Shown here piece after piece: positions 1-12,800 of a stretch of DNA of 64,000 nt. The position numbers and the translations under genes were made by a program. The stretch lies in assembly GCF_041146795.1 (NCBI RefSeq), contig NC_135176.1, positions 13,698,286-13,762,285 on the forward strand. The letters run 5' to 3'. This DNA is from Maylandia zebra (taxonomy: Eukaryota > Chordata > Actinopteri > Cichliformes > Cichlidae). A model generated the notes under the pieces. The model was not told where the DNA came from, searched no databases, and was given only the letters and a program-made list of their open reading frames with translations. The first letter of the stretch is position 1, and each line of letters opens with the position of its first letter.

Positions 1-3000
1 CTCTTCAAAATCAGTCTCTTGCTGATCAGAGACTCACTGTTTGCTCCAGAAGAAAGCAATTAGTATTCATTTTGCTGTGTCATGGAAGGACATATCCAAG
101 CAGCATCTGCACTACGAACACAAATGAATAGATTGATGGTGCCGTGGAGCCTTGGTGGAGTGCTTCTCTGCCTGGCGGGCCTTGTTCTGTGGGAGCTTGA
201 GGCTGCAAGCAGGTGGATTAAAGACCCACTGTGCGCTGCAGATGGTGCGTGGCCTAGGTTGGAGGAGGGAAAAGTGGGAAAAGATAGACAGGCATATAAA
301 GCCTGTCTCCACCTACCCCCCAGCTCCCCCATCACCCAGATGATTCAGCTACTAACACAGAATACCCAGTTGTGGGACCAGATTAGGGTGTGGAGGGAGA
401 TGGGGGAATTGACTATATGCAGCTGGGTTACAGCATCAAGGTCCAAGCCTGAGGGAGAGGCAGAGTTTAGTCTTAATGGAAAGCGTGCATACCTTGTGAC
501 CTCAGCATTAGTCTTTCCCCATGTGGTAATTTCTGCTTCCCTTAACCCTTTGGCTTCTTTTCCCTTTGTGCTGCTGACTGTGTCATAGTCTGCTTCTCAC
601 TTCTGCTTACTGACTGCTGTCAGAGCCCATAGACAACTACACAGTCAGAGCCTATCTGTGGAAACCTGCTTGAGCTTTAAATCCATATTATCTGACCTTA
701 GTTTTCTATAACCACTGTCTGGACGTTTGGTCATTTTAACTGACTAGTTTTAGTTTGACTAGTCACTAGTTTTGCTGCAACTAGTGGCACTTTTGTTTAA
801 ATGCTATTGTGAGAAGCCATATTAGGAATCAGACTAGTAGCACCAGAAAGCTAATCTGCTTTCATGTATTAGTGGCATGTATGTAATAAATGCAACTTTC
901 TCTTTTCCCTGGTATTAATTAACAAACAACAAAAACAAGAATTATCCCTCCAGACAATAACTGCTGCAATCAAATGTCCGACAAGTAGTGATAATGACTA
1001 AGATCACGGAGGACACTGACATCTGATATAAAGGATATGGAACAAATATCTAGTTTATTATTGATTCTTCAGTTTGTCTGATTCTTCAGGCGGTTTTGTT
1101 CTCCTCAAACTATCTTGTAATCTGACCGAATGGGGCGAAAGGTTCAACATATAGTATGTAATGTTAAAATGCAGGTAAATCAGGCCATTTCAATACAATT
1201 CGGGTCAGTTTCTTTTCATAGCTGATAACAACCTTCAGTAAAAGTAGAGAAGGTGTTACATTGCACTGGGGATGAATGAATAAAGGCCTTACTTCCCATA
1301 TTTAAATACTAGATACGATATCCTTCATACTAAACAGTAACATTTAATAGCAGGTAAGTGAATTTAGTTTCATTAAAACCTTTATACTGTAGCTCAGTTG
1401 TTTAATAAATAGTGGTGCCTATATGTAATTTCACATAATGAGGGGATGGAGGCGCAGCAGTGTTTGGTTTTCCCAAGCAAAGGATAGCGCACTTTGGTTA
1501 TGTGGGACAGAATAATTGAAAGCCTTCTGTTTATCTGGAGCTCTGCAGCAGCAGCTCCTCACTCTAATTATCTTGTCACCCAGAGATAATTCACAAGACA
1601 AGATTGTTCACGCATGCACACACACGCACACGGACACAGACACGCACGGCTCAGGAGGGAGAGCGGGTTGTTCACTAACCCCCTGCTACTCTCCTCATGT
1701 TGAAATGTCCTTGCCACGATACTGAACCCTTACACCGAACCCTGGTGTATTATCCGTATGTGAGCATGTGTACAGTAGAAAAACAGAGTTGTAAGACTCA
1801 GGTTGCGGTGTAAGGTGCTTTTAGAAAAGTGATGTGCCAATGTGTCCACATTCTCAAAGAATTTAAAGGACATTAACTTGACTTACTGTCAATTTCCTCT
1901 GATCTAAACTACTATTTGCCCAACCTTTAAAAAGGCATTAATCTTAGTAGGTAGTGATTTATGTTACTTTGTAGCAGACATCCTCATAATGTAACTGTGT
2001 TAACAGATTTAGGTTAGTGAAACACGAGTAGAATACCAACAGCACACACGCAGACACGTACACACATAATTTATAGACACTGAATCAATAAGTGTTTGAC
2101 GGGGAATTCAGTGCAGTGCAAGGTAACCTTACAAGTATCCTTGTGTTTCTGGTTAAAGTGCACGGGGTCAGTGATTATTTAAGCGGAAATGTGGGCACGA
2201 TCTAAAGACCTTTAAAAGAAAATAAAGAGTTAAGCTATGCTTCAATTGATCACAGGGCATATTTACATTTTGTTGGCAGGTAGCAGTGAAATTTAATCGT
2301 CATGTTTCAGTGGATGAACCTTCCTGTTTTCCTCTTGCAACATAGGTTGAAGACTGAGCCTCAAAGACCATCAGCAGTATATAGGATAAACATTATTTAA
2401 TATGACTTTCCAAAGTAAGTATTTGGAATACATGTGGAAATTCTGAATGCTGGCTGAGGACAGATATCTGCATAATGAGCTTAAGCATCTGTATCTGTAT
2501 GCTTCCTTTATTTGACGTTGTTGGGATGAATTCTAAATATTTTATTACAGCAGGCAGATAAAAATGGGGGGTGGAAGCAGAGATTACATTCATGTTCCTG
2601 TTGCAGAACAAAAGCACATGCATGTAGCTCATTAATGCATGGCTATGATTTTTTTTTTAGCAAACTGCCTTCAGCGGTTAAACAGAGCATGTTTAACCGC
2701 TACTTCTGCTGTCGCTTTGTCGTTTACACAAAATATCTTGAACGAAAGGCCTCGTCTGATTCGGTCGACATAAAAATGGTAAAATTGACCTCATTTGTTT
2801 GTACAGATATGTTTGGCAAACACGAAAGTGTCCTACTTATCAAATCTGTGTGCTAAACATTCATCTTCTGCCAATTTAGAAGCTAACTTCAGTGTTATCA
2901 GGCGACACAACAGACAGCTCGACAAGTTTAGGAGAACTTGTCACATTAGCTGTACTGTCAACAGTTGTTATTGCCATTTGTGGTTACCAGAAGGTGACTC

Positions 3001-3910
3001 ATACTCATTTTCCTTTCTAGCCACACCTTGAAGTTGGCACCGGGTGTTTTACTGTAGGTGACACGTCGTGACAGGATTGAGATGGGTTGGCATTGAACTT
3101 GGCAAGGGACAATAGTGACTCCTAAGACGAGTTCCTTGTAACTTTGTTGATATCTTAACTAAGAAATGCATGCAAAACTCTTAACATTTAACTGTTGGCG
3201 TGGGTTTTAATATGAGTGAAGGTGAACTAAGCTCTTAAACGTGAAAAACAATTTAGCCATTGTGATATGCTGCCATGCTATTATAGCCTTAACAGTTGAT
3301 AGTATGGTTGTTTACTCTGGTATTGTTCTATTATATATCATAAAATGATTGCAAATATGTTGAATTTGTATAAAAAGACTTATTTCAGTTAAATGCAATC
3401 ATAGAACTCATTCACTTTTGACCGTTCTTTTAATAAAAAGAGATAAATCCTATAAAGGATCCTAAATAAATTATTCTGTGCCTCAGCAAACCTGATTCTT
3501 CTCTTCAAAAAGTAACCCAGAAAAAAAATTATGGTTATTTTATTTTGTTGTTAACTTGTCTTTCAAAAAAAAAAAAACGACAGATGTAGGATGAGTTCCA
3601 ACACTCTCCACTCATTCATACAAATCTAAAGCCATTAACGTGCCACTCCCAGTGAGATCGATGCTGGAAATACTGACGTATGACAGCACTCAAACCTATA
3701 AAGCCCAAGACTCTGGTGTAATATTAGACCAACGTTCGATGAAGAGCTACGTTTCCTACTGCTCTGTCACAGATATGTATTGATCAGTGTTTCGAGGCTT
3801 TGGAAATGGCTTCTTGTGCAAAAAGCACACATAACTGATGTTAAAGGGTTATAATGAGTTTGTCACCAGTGTGCTTATGCACACAAGTATTCTGTTTCTT
3901 CTCCTTGCAG
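1..3910 (+). other. lrch2 upstream intron, no exon recognised
   Basis: This stretch precedes the first recognisable lrch2 exon. The first exon opens on the last two bases of a split codon, so at least one coding exon (the N-terminal roughly 100 residues of the family) lies outside the window. The sequence is AT-rich with scattered CA-rich patches near 1610-1650 and 2040-2070. A 168-codon open frame at 82-588 resembles nothing I recognise and shows no splice or domain signal. I see no convincing gene or transposon here. Confidence 0.6.
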
Positions 3911-6873
3911 ATCTGTCTAAGAATCGTCTCACAGAAATCCCCCCAGAAGTGTGTCTGTTTGCCCCCCTGGAGTCACTCAACCTCTACCACAACTGCATTA
4001 AGTGCATCCCAGAAGCTATTATCAATCTGCAGATGCTGACTTATCTGGACATCAGGTGAGCCATTGCTAACACTATACTTTTATTATTGTTTCAGACTCT
4101 AATTGAATATAAAAGGAGTGAATGTTGGTATTCAGTTATATGCCAAAAAAGTGCCTGTTCCCCTTTCACCTTACTTACAGGGTGAAAATGTTCATGCGAA
4201 AGAGATGTTTCCTCTTTTGCTACAACTCAATTCCCAGTCACCATCGTCTCAGTGTTACACGCTTCTGTATGCTATTTTAAATGCAGGTCATTGTTTTGTC
4301 TTTCTCTGCAGCCGAAATCTTCTGACAGTGTTGCCGAAATACCTTTTCAACCTTCCCCTGAAGGTTTTGCTTGTGAGCAACAACAAGCTTGTGTCCATCC
4401 CTGAAGAGATTGGCAAGGCCAAAGACTTAATGGAACTGGTGAGCAGCCTGTATACATCAGCCTTTGTATACAGTACAGAGCTTGAGGCACATACACCAGT
4501 GTTCTGTCTACACATAACAGAAAACTTAGCAAAGAATCAATTTTAAATTGTGTCTTTAGGCACTTTTTAACTAGCAGCCTGTCACAAAAACACAACCGTT
4601 TGTTCCAATTCATTTAGTTGAATCTATAAGAAAATGCCAGATAACACAGTTCGATAGACATAAAATTGTATTTTTACACCAACAAGGTGATTCCCAATAA
4701 GCTATTAGCCAAGAACTTGACATATCTCAGCATGGTGTGCAGTATGTTCTTAAAAACTGGACAAAGTGATGACAAAAGAAAATGTGACAGGCCTGAAAGA
4801 CTACCTGCAGCAGTGCGAGATGATCATGAAAGAGAAGAGAACAAAAGATCCAACCTAAAGAAGAGCTTTTATTGTCCTTCAAGAAGCCTGGAGAACTATG
4901 CCTTAGGACTGCTTAAAGAAATGAGAAAAAAGCTGCCTTAAGAGAGTTCAGGCTGTGGTGAAGAATAAAGGTGGTCATACTAAATATGGACTTCCAAGCT
5001 CAATAGATTTGTACAAACTCTGCCTTTGCCTTTTATGCTATATTTCTATGTTCTTTGCATGTCTCAGTAAGTTGCTGCACCCATTTCCCATTTTTCTATA
5101 TGTATGTGTGTGTGAGAGGTGAGAGAGTGAACGCTAATAATTCCGTTTCTCACTCTTTGCCTCCCCCTGTTGGGTTGGATTTCAGGACGTGAGCTCAAAC
5201 GAGATCCAGGCGCTGCCTGCTCAAGTTGGAAAGCTTCAAGCCTTGAGAGAACTCAACATCAGGAAGAATAGTCTTCACATGCTGCCTGATGGTAAATCCA
5301 TCACTCATGAAGCTCTCTGTGTGTTTCTTTCACTTGAGACGCATTGATTGCGCATCACTGAGACATTTTGGCATCTATGCCAGACTTTCAGAGCCAAGAG
5401 ATACAACTGTGCTTTTTATGTTTTGTGTTGCCTGTCTTGTTACTGTTGGCACAGATAAACATAGCAGAAGGCAACTTAATAAATTATAGTAATATATGTC
5501 TGAATAACTAAGGATACCTGAATTGACAAGCCCAACTCGAGCAATTCCTACGTGTGGCACATGAATCCATGCAGTCTGTGCTGTTGTCTAACACAGCGGT
5601 CCCCAACCCCTGGGCCGTGGACCGGTACTGGTCCGTGGCTTTTTTAGTACCAGGCCAGGAGAGTTAAAGATCGGGTGTGAAATTTATGGTTTTGAGGGTT
5701 TTTATTATTTTTTTATCGTTATTTTTTAATCGTTTTTATTGTTGACTTGGTTTCCGTGGGTCTTTTCCCGTGTGTTATGAATAAATCTGTACCGGTACTG
5801 GTTTTATTTTGTTGTATATATCCACGACACCTTAAAGGCCGGTCCGTGAAAATATATACATAAACCGGTCTAACAGATTAATAATATTTATAAAATTCTG
5901 TATAAAAAATCACGTGTTCAACACAATGAACTAAAAAAATCCCCTTAAAAGCAGTTAGAGATACTTTTACCCATATTTCTACATGCCCTTAAAGTAAGAA
6001 CCATAGCAAAATATTGCCATTAATTTTGAAGGATGAAATGCATTTTAATCACAAGTCAAGTTAACCCCTTTTTACATTAAAGTACCTTTGAAAAGCTTAA
6101 CATTAGAACCTCTGCCATAGATGGATGGAAAGAGTACATTATGACAAACAGAGCAATTGAAAAAAAATGTGTAATAACATATTTATAGATACAGATATGA
6201 CCAGATATGATCTTTTTTTATTTGCTGAATTATTGTGGTTGCTTCAGGGTTAAGATAAGAGCCCAAAAACAAGAACTTGACTCTGTTTTAATGATGTTGT
6301 TAAACTATTTTTATAAGATCTACCCTAACAGCACATACAAATTTCTGATGATTGTGCAGTCGAAGCAGTGCACATCAGTTTCTTGTTATTTGTATTTTCA
6401 GAGTTGGCTGACCTGCCTCTCATCCGACTTGACTTCTCCTGCAATAAGATCACAGAGATTCCTCCAGCCTACAGGAAGCTGAGGCAACTGCAGCACATCA
6501 TCCTAGACAACAACCCTATGCAGTCTCCACCGGCACAGGTATGAGGATTTGCTTTATGGTGGTGCTTTTGCCCATATGTGGGAACAGATGTACAGAACAA
6601 TTGGAGGTTTATGGATTTTTTAAAAAAAAAATAGTGGTTGTTTTTGTACATCTAACCCATCCACCCGCGTGGATTTCCTTGTAGTTCCCTCTGTAGTGGT
6701 TGGAGTGACTTCAAGAACACATTTTGTGTTTATCTATTTCAGATTTGTCTTAAAGGCAAAGTGCACATATTTAAGTACCTGAACATGCAGGCTTGTAGGA
6801 TGGATAAGAAACCAGACACCCTGGACCTCCCCTCTCTTGGCAAGCGTTGCCTACCGCAACCACTAACAGATAG
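3911..6873 (+). CDS. lrch2: lrch2 exons encoding the leucine-rich repeats
   Basis: Five exons (3911-4055, 4312-4438, 5186-5291, 6402-6538, 6743-6873) encode at least six tandem leucine-rich repeats. The short 21-23 residue type is visible as LxxLxLxxNxL patterns: [59 protein letters not shown] and [11 protein letters not shown]. The block closes with the family signature around [14 protein letters not shown]. Introns do not respect repeat borders. The first exon starts on the last two bases of an Asp codon after a pyrimidine-rich acceptor, so the N-terminal cap and first repeat must be encoded upstream. These repeats are expected to be the protein-binding face. Confidence 0.92.
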
Positions 6874-9800
6874 GTGCTGACAGATTTACTAACTTACTTG
6901 CAACCATCATCAAGTATATCATTATATCATAATGCATCTATTTATCACTTCTATTCTGTTAAAAACACCATGCATTGCATTTCTGCTATCTAATCATTTA
7001 ATGCTGTCTAATTTATGTCATTTTGCACAATTTCAGCATGGAAGATTTTTACCCAAGTAAGAACCACGGTCCTGACTCTGGAATTGGTAGTGACAATGGT
7101 GACAAGAGGCTGTCTACAACAGAGGTGAGAGTCCAAACAAGTGTCACACATGTGACATCACTCACTGACTTGTGCCTTCCTGTTTTGGAGCCTCGAGCTG
7201 AGCTATATTTTTCTGAAACCAGATCTCATCAGTGATGGGTGGATTTGAAAGCTTAAACAGACTTATATATTAGGGAGTTGTCACTCCTAGGTGAGCCACG
7301 CCCCAGAAAGTAGAATACAATTTTATTTTCTCTTGTGTGAGAAAATAAATACATTTTACTACTTAAGAAAGAGCACATATTGAGATATATAACTATGAAA
7401 GGGTAACCCGTATCATTTTCTTGATATAATATGAGCTGTTTTTATAGGTGGCTGTTGTTTAAAAAAAAAATACAGACAGAAGTAAATGTTAGCACACTTG
7501 GTAAAACAACATAAATATCTGACTAGACCAAGTGGCAAGATGTGACCTGCAGGGCACTGTTGGATAATGGAAAGCAAATGTGCAGGGAGGTTGGTTGTCA
7601 GCAGCAACACGTGAAGCTTTGTGAAGGTGGCAGAAATCCAAATGGAAAAATACTGATGTGACAGTAGAAGGTGGAAATGTGCAGCTCTGAATAACATATT
7701 TAAAGGACTTCCCTCCAAAACTTGAGTAGCCTCCCTTATGCCTGTAAGCTATAGCATTGCAAAACACTGTGTGAGCTCATTGTTGTGACAGGAGAATAAC
7801 CGACGAGACCCAAACCAGTATAAGAGACAATGATACTTTCAGAAGGATGTCTGGATACATGCAAAGAACTACAAATGCAACTCAAAAGATCATTAATGGA
7901 GGAACTGAATATATACATAATATATCTGCTCATTAAAGTTGCTTAGTAAGGCTGTAAACGTGACTTGGCAAATGCTACAGTCACGTGTTGCAGGTGTGGT
8001 TTTTTTTCCTTTTAATCCTTTTCCATTTAAATACCCAAAATAGCAACAGTAATAATTCAGGTGAATTGATTGCATTTGAAACTTGACTTCCCATTCCTCT
8101 TTTTTCCTCTCCTTCAGCCTTCAGACGATGACACTGTCAGCCTGCACTCTCAAGTTTCAGAGACAGCCCGTGCCGACGCCCTGTCACTCCTCTCCAAAAT
8201 GGACTCTTGCAAAGGTTACCGAAAATAAGTATCACATATTCCCTTTGAAAGCAATAACAGAGACACGGGGTTGTTGAATAAAGTGCCTAAAAATGTGACA
8301 GTTCATGTGATGAACGCGGATGCTTCCTCCCTCTATCAGATCAGGATCTCTATGACTTTATAGAGCCCAACCCGGACGAGGATCCTGCTCTGTCAGAGTG
8401 CAATGGGCAGCAAAGCAGTCATGTGTCTTGTATAAAGGTATGAATTCATCAATCAGTCTAGAAAACCGAGAAGAATGTGGGAAATCTTTTGAAGACACGT
8501 TGGGAGAGAATATCTATCTCTGTGTGCTTGGTCCCGTGACGTGACGTGATGTCCCTGTGTGCGTTCCAGGAACTGGAGAAAGTTCTTAACATGTCTCACC
8601 AAAGCAAAGATAAAGACAGCTGGAAAGAGGAGTCAGGGTGAGTTTTTTTTTGTGTGTGCAATGCTGTTACTTTCCACCATCCCCTGGACTTTTTAGGGTA
8701 ACGTAACCGCTCGCTGGAAGGTGAGCTGGCACAGGTTGTGCTAATTGCTACCCAAATCAGATCCAGACAGACCAACAGAGCAAAATTTGTTTTAGGGAAG
8801 CAAGCCCGGAGATGAGGTTAGGCATATGGAGAGTGGACAGCCAAGATGTTGGGCTCAGTGTGCCCCAAGGCTAGCGGGTTGAAAGAAAAACCTGAATCAG
8901 AAATATCCAATAAAAGACATGAAAACACCAGGAGTGGTTAGCCTTAGCGTGACTGCCACACTGCTCACCCGCTCTAATGAGAAGTGAGTGGGAAGACCTA
9001 GGTATTTATACTGGAGCCAAGGAGTGGTTAATACAGACCAGGTGTGCCACTCCAGCAATTTACAGGAACCAGAGGAAACCATGCGCAGAAAGAGCGAGGG
9101 GGCGTGAGAGAACAGAAAAAAAACTTTCACTTTGTTTCTTATCGCAAGTGGCGGCCAGACTGGTGTTTGGTTTGGCAGAGCTTTTAGCACACACAAAAAG
9201 ACATTTTGTATTATTTATTTTTTTTGTGCATGTACTACCAAGGAGATCTCTTTGGAAATGACGCGTTAGGTGATGACACAGTTTGATGGCTTTCTACCAA
9301 ATTGCATTGACATTCACATCAATCAGCGACTTCGATGATGAGTGGTGCCAGCAGGTTTCCCCCTTTAATCATCTGCATGTCTCAGCCTGAAACCAAAGAC
9401 AAACATAATAGGTTAACTGGGGATTCCACACGTGTCTGTATATGTGCTGGCCCTGCGACACACTGATGACCAGGCTTGGGAGGGGGTGGGCAAACTTTGC
9501 CCTGTGGCAGCTGGGATAAGCTGAATTGGATATGAAGAAAATAATAAATGGATGTGTGCCCACACCTAGATATATCTCTAATTAATCACTTGATAGTAAT
9601 TTTGTTCCTCACCTTTCCCAGTTCTGATAAGGAGCAGCTAGCTGAGGAAGAGGACGATGAGCTGAAGGAAGTGCTTGACCTGAGGAAGATTGCTGTCCAG
9701 CTTCTGCAGCAGGAGCAGCAGAACAGGTGTGTGGCCCTCACGTCTACTCTCGTAACATAACAGTAGCTGTGTGGTACATCAGCGTTTGCTTAGCTGCTTA

Positions 9801-12800
9801 AATCCGTGTTGTTCATGTAACATCTTTCTGCAGTTAGCCTAACAGCGATTTCTCCCTGCAAGCCTATAATACCAACAGCATTACTAAATCCGCTTAAAGT
9901 CCTCATTAATCTATTCCTTTCTAACAATTTTCTGTATAGGAAAGCGTTACAAAGTAGGCTTACATCATGAGCTTTTAAAAGAAACACAGTTGTTTTAAAA
10001 ACTTTCCAAAGTCGTTGAGCGTGACTTTTAAAACAAAGCAGCATTACTGCCTAAGCTTCATCAGTTTGATGCCAGCGTTTTGCAAAGTAGTCATAAAAAA
10101 TGTGCCGTGACTAATACATGCCCCGCTGTATAGAAATTTTAAGTAATAGTCCTGTAAGTGGTTTGACAGAGCAAACAGACAGGCATCGAAGTCTACATTT
10201 CCAGTGAACTGGACAGTTTGGTTTACTCATTGAACAAATCCACTGCGTCAGCATTCCTGCCCAGTCTTTTACGCCACATCTCTACCTACTGCACTTTACC
10301 GCTTTTGTCTTTGCAAGTCAGACCCATATCAGCTTTACCTGACTTTTTCTTCTCCACTTTTGCCATTTCCTGATCTTCTCCTGTTCCCCCGACTTGCCTA
10401 CTGCTTGTTTGCGTGGCTTCTTAGACGACGGTCCTTAATTTGCAGAGCCGAAAGTCTAATTCACAGGAGGAGAGTGACCGGCCGGGCACACAGGTAGAGC
10501 GATTTTTTTTTTGTCATGGTTTACAGTTTGCTTTTTCAAATTAATTTCATACATACAGGCGTCTTACGAGAATAAAGTAGCAGCTATTTTTGATTCTTTG
10601 CACTCACTTCCTGTGACTCAGTGTTTGGTGACTCAGTGTACTGAGGTTTTGGGGGTTTTTTGTGACATGGTCAAAAAATATTTCATGCACTGCATGTGCA
10701 ATGTAATCTCAGCCTGTTTGAACAGTTCTTGTGTTCGTCTGTTTGCCGTATGTGTCCGTCTGCAGATTCCTCAGTCACTCTGGAAGCTCCGGCAGCAAAC
10801 CGAGACTCACACCTCAGACCGCTCGCAGGTGAGTTCTGTGCTAGTGCGTCTTCAGCTTCCAAAGAAAACTAGAGAGATGTAACTTTTGTAGATAAAATAA
10901 CTCACGTTTGCTAAGAAAGCACATTAATACCCACCCCTGCACCTGTCAGTTTGTGTTGATTCTTAAATCCTTAAATCCTCTCTGCTTGTTCATGGTGTCA
11001 CTCCAGTACGTTTCACATGCTTACAAGCGTGCGAAGCAGTGTGCCCTCTCGTTCCTTGTGTGCCAATCTGCCATTTGGGGAGGAAACCTTTAGCTTTTAT
11101 GGACTGCTGATGGAATTTTCTGCTGGTGTCCCTGAGAGAATCTGAAAGCGCTAAAATCTTTCAATCTAAACCCACCTCCTTTTTCTGGCATTATCATTCA
11201 AAGACTTATTGTGACCTTACTTTTAATTTTTTTTTTAATGTATTTTTAAAAATTCATTATTTATTCCATTTTTGGATTGCTCCCAGGGTTACCTGCTTTA
11301 CTCCTGCGCTACTGATTTTTTTAAAATTTTAATTATTTAGCTTATTTTAAAATTGTGTGTTGTTGCATTTAAATCTTTATGACTTCTTGTCTTATCTGGC
11401 AGCTTAAGCGATAGAGTCCTCAGTCTGGGCAGCGTCCACCAGAATCACTACTCCTCACTAATGGGGAGCACTAATCACTAATCACTAATCAACAGTGTTG
11501 CTTAGGATTTAGTGAAACTTGCACACAAAGATCACCTCACGGGTCTTCACCCAAACTGTACTCAAAGTCAGACCGTGCCACTTTATGGGCAGCTGCTTCT
11601 CACATTTTTCAAGCTGAACTCAACATGTCCGGGGCCAGTAAACTGCTGCAGACGTGATTTACTAGCTTCCAAAGTGTTGTTCAAGTTAATCACAGGGCAG
11701 CTCGGTGGTGTTCTCCAGTAACACTTAGCTGTGAGATATACAGGAGTCTTGCACACAGATTTGTTTGTGAGTAACACAGAGCAGCCAGATTTGTTCTAGA
11801 ACGCATCAACTTTTCCAAAACGTGACTGGCGGTGTGAGTCATGCACAGTTTGTCTCCCTGTCTCCAAATATTTGTTGACCCTAATCTCTTTTGTTAGTTG
11901 CATGTAACATAACTTCATGGTATTTGAATGTCAAACAAAAGCTTGTGATGTTATTGTGTTGTTATATCAGTGCCTCTTTAGATGAAGGAAGCAGTGGAGC
12001 GTCAGTGCTGAGTGGACAGGTACCAACTTACTTTCTTTAAAGCAAACATACCGTGTTTCATTCACGCCCGGTTTTCCAGGCTTGTGTTTTTTTTCTTGAT
12101 TGTGCCTCCCATTCTTCTCTGTAAGATGCGCAGAGTTTTATAGAGATTTTCTTTAGATTAATTTTAACTGCTTGTGTTTACAGCCCTCTTCCTCCTGCTC
12201 CTTTGATGGCTGTCTGAAGACAGATCAGTCTGATTCAGAGCCAAAGTGGCCTGAGATCCCACCTGTCCTCAATCAGAATGAAGACCGCAGGCGGAACAAG
12301 TATCTACGAAAAGATTATCTGAAGGTTGTGCAAATTCCCAGATTCTCACTGCATATTCAGTAATGTCTTTGAAACACATTCTGGATTTGGATGTGTAGAA
12401 TTTACAGACAAGAGACGAAATTTCTGCCACCAAAAGTTCTCTTGCATGTGGTCTGCTTGTACTCTGTGCTTGCACTTGTACAAAATCCGTCACGTTTCTT
12501 TAGGCTTTGGATGAATGCAGGTGATAAACAGTCCCTGTGAAGAACAAAATGTAGTGTCTACATGACCAAAACAAAAAATGCATGCATTCACACACGTATT
12601 CATAAACAACTACCAACAGACCAAAACATAATCTTGGCTTGGATTTCTGGAGACTGCTGGGAAGAAAAAACAATGTCTGTCGCTCCCAGATGCTGAGCGA
12701 GCAGATGGGCCAGGGACTTTCTAGATTGCATCTACTTGCAGTAGGGCTGTTCAATATAACGATATATATCGGATGACGATTTAAAAACGTCTATGTTTCT

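Noticed and set aside
82..588. 168-codon open frame at the window start
   Set aside because: No recognisable domain, no splice partners and no similarity to the lrch2 N-terminus. Most likely a chance frame in somewhat GC-richer intron sequence.
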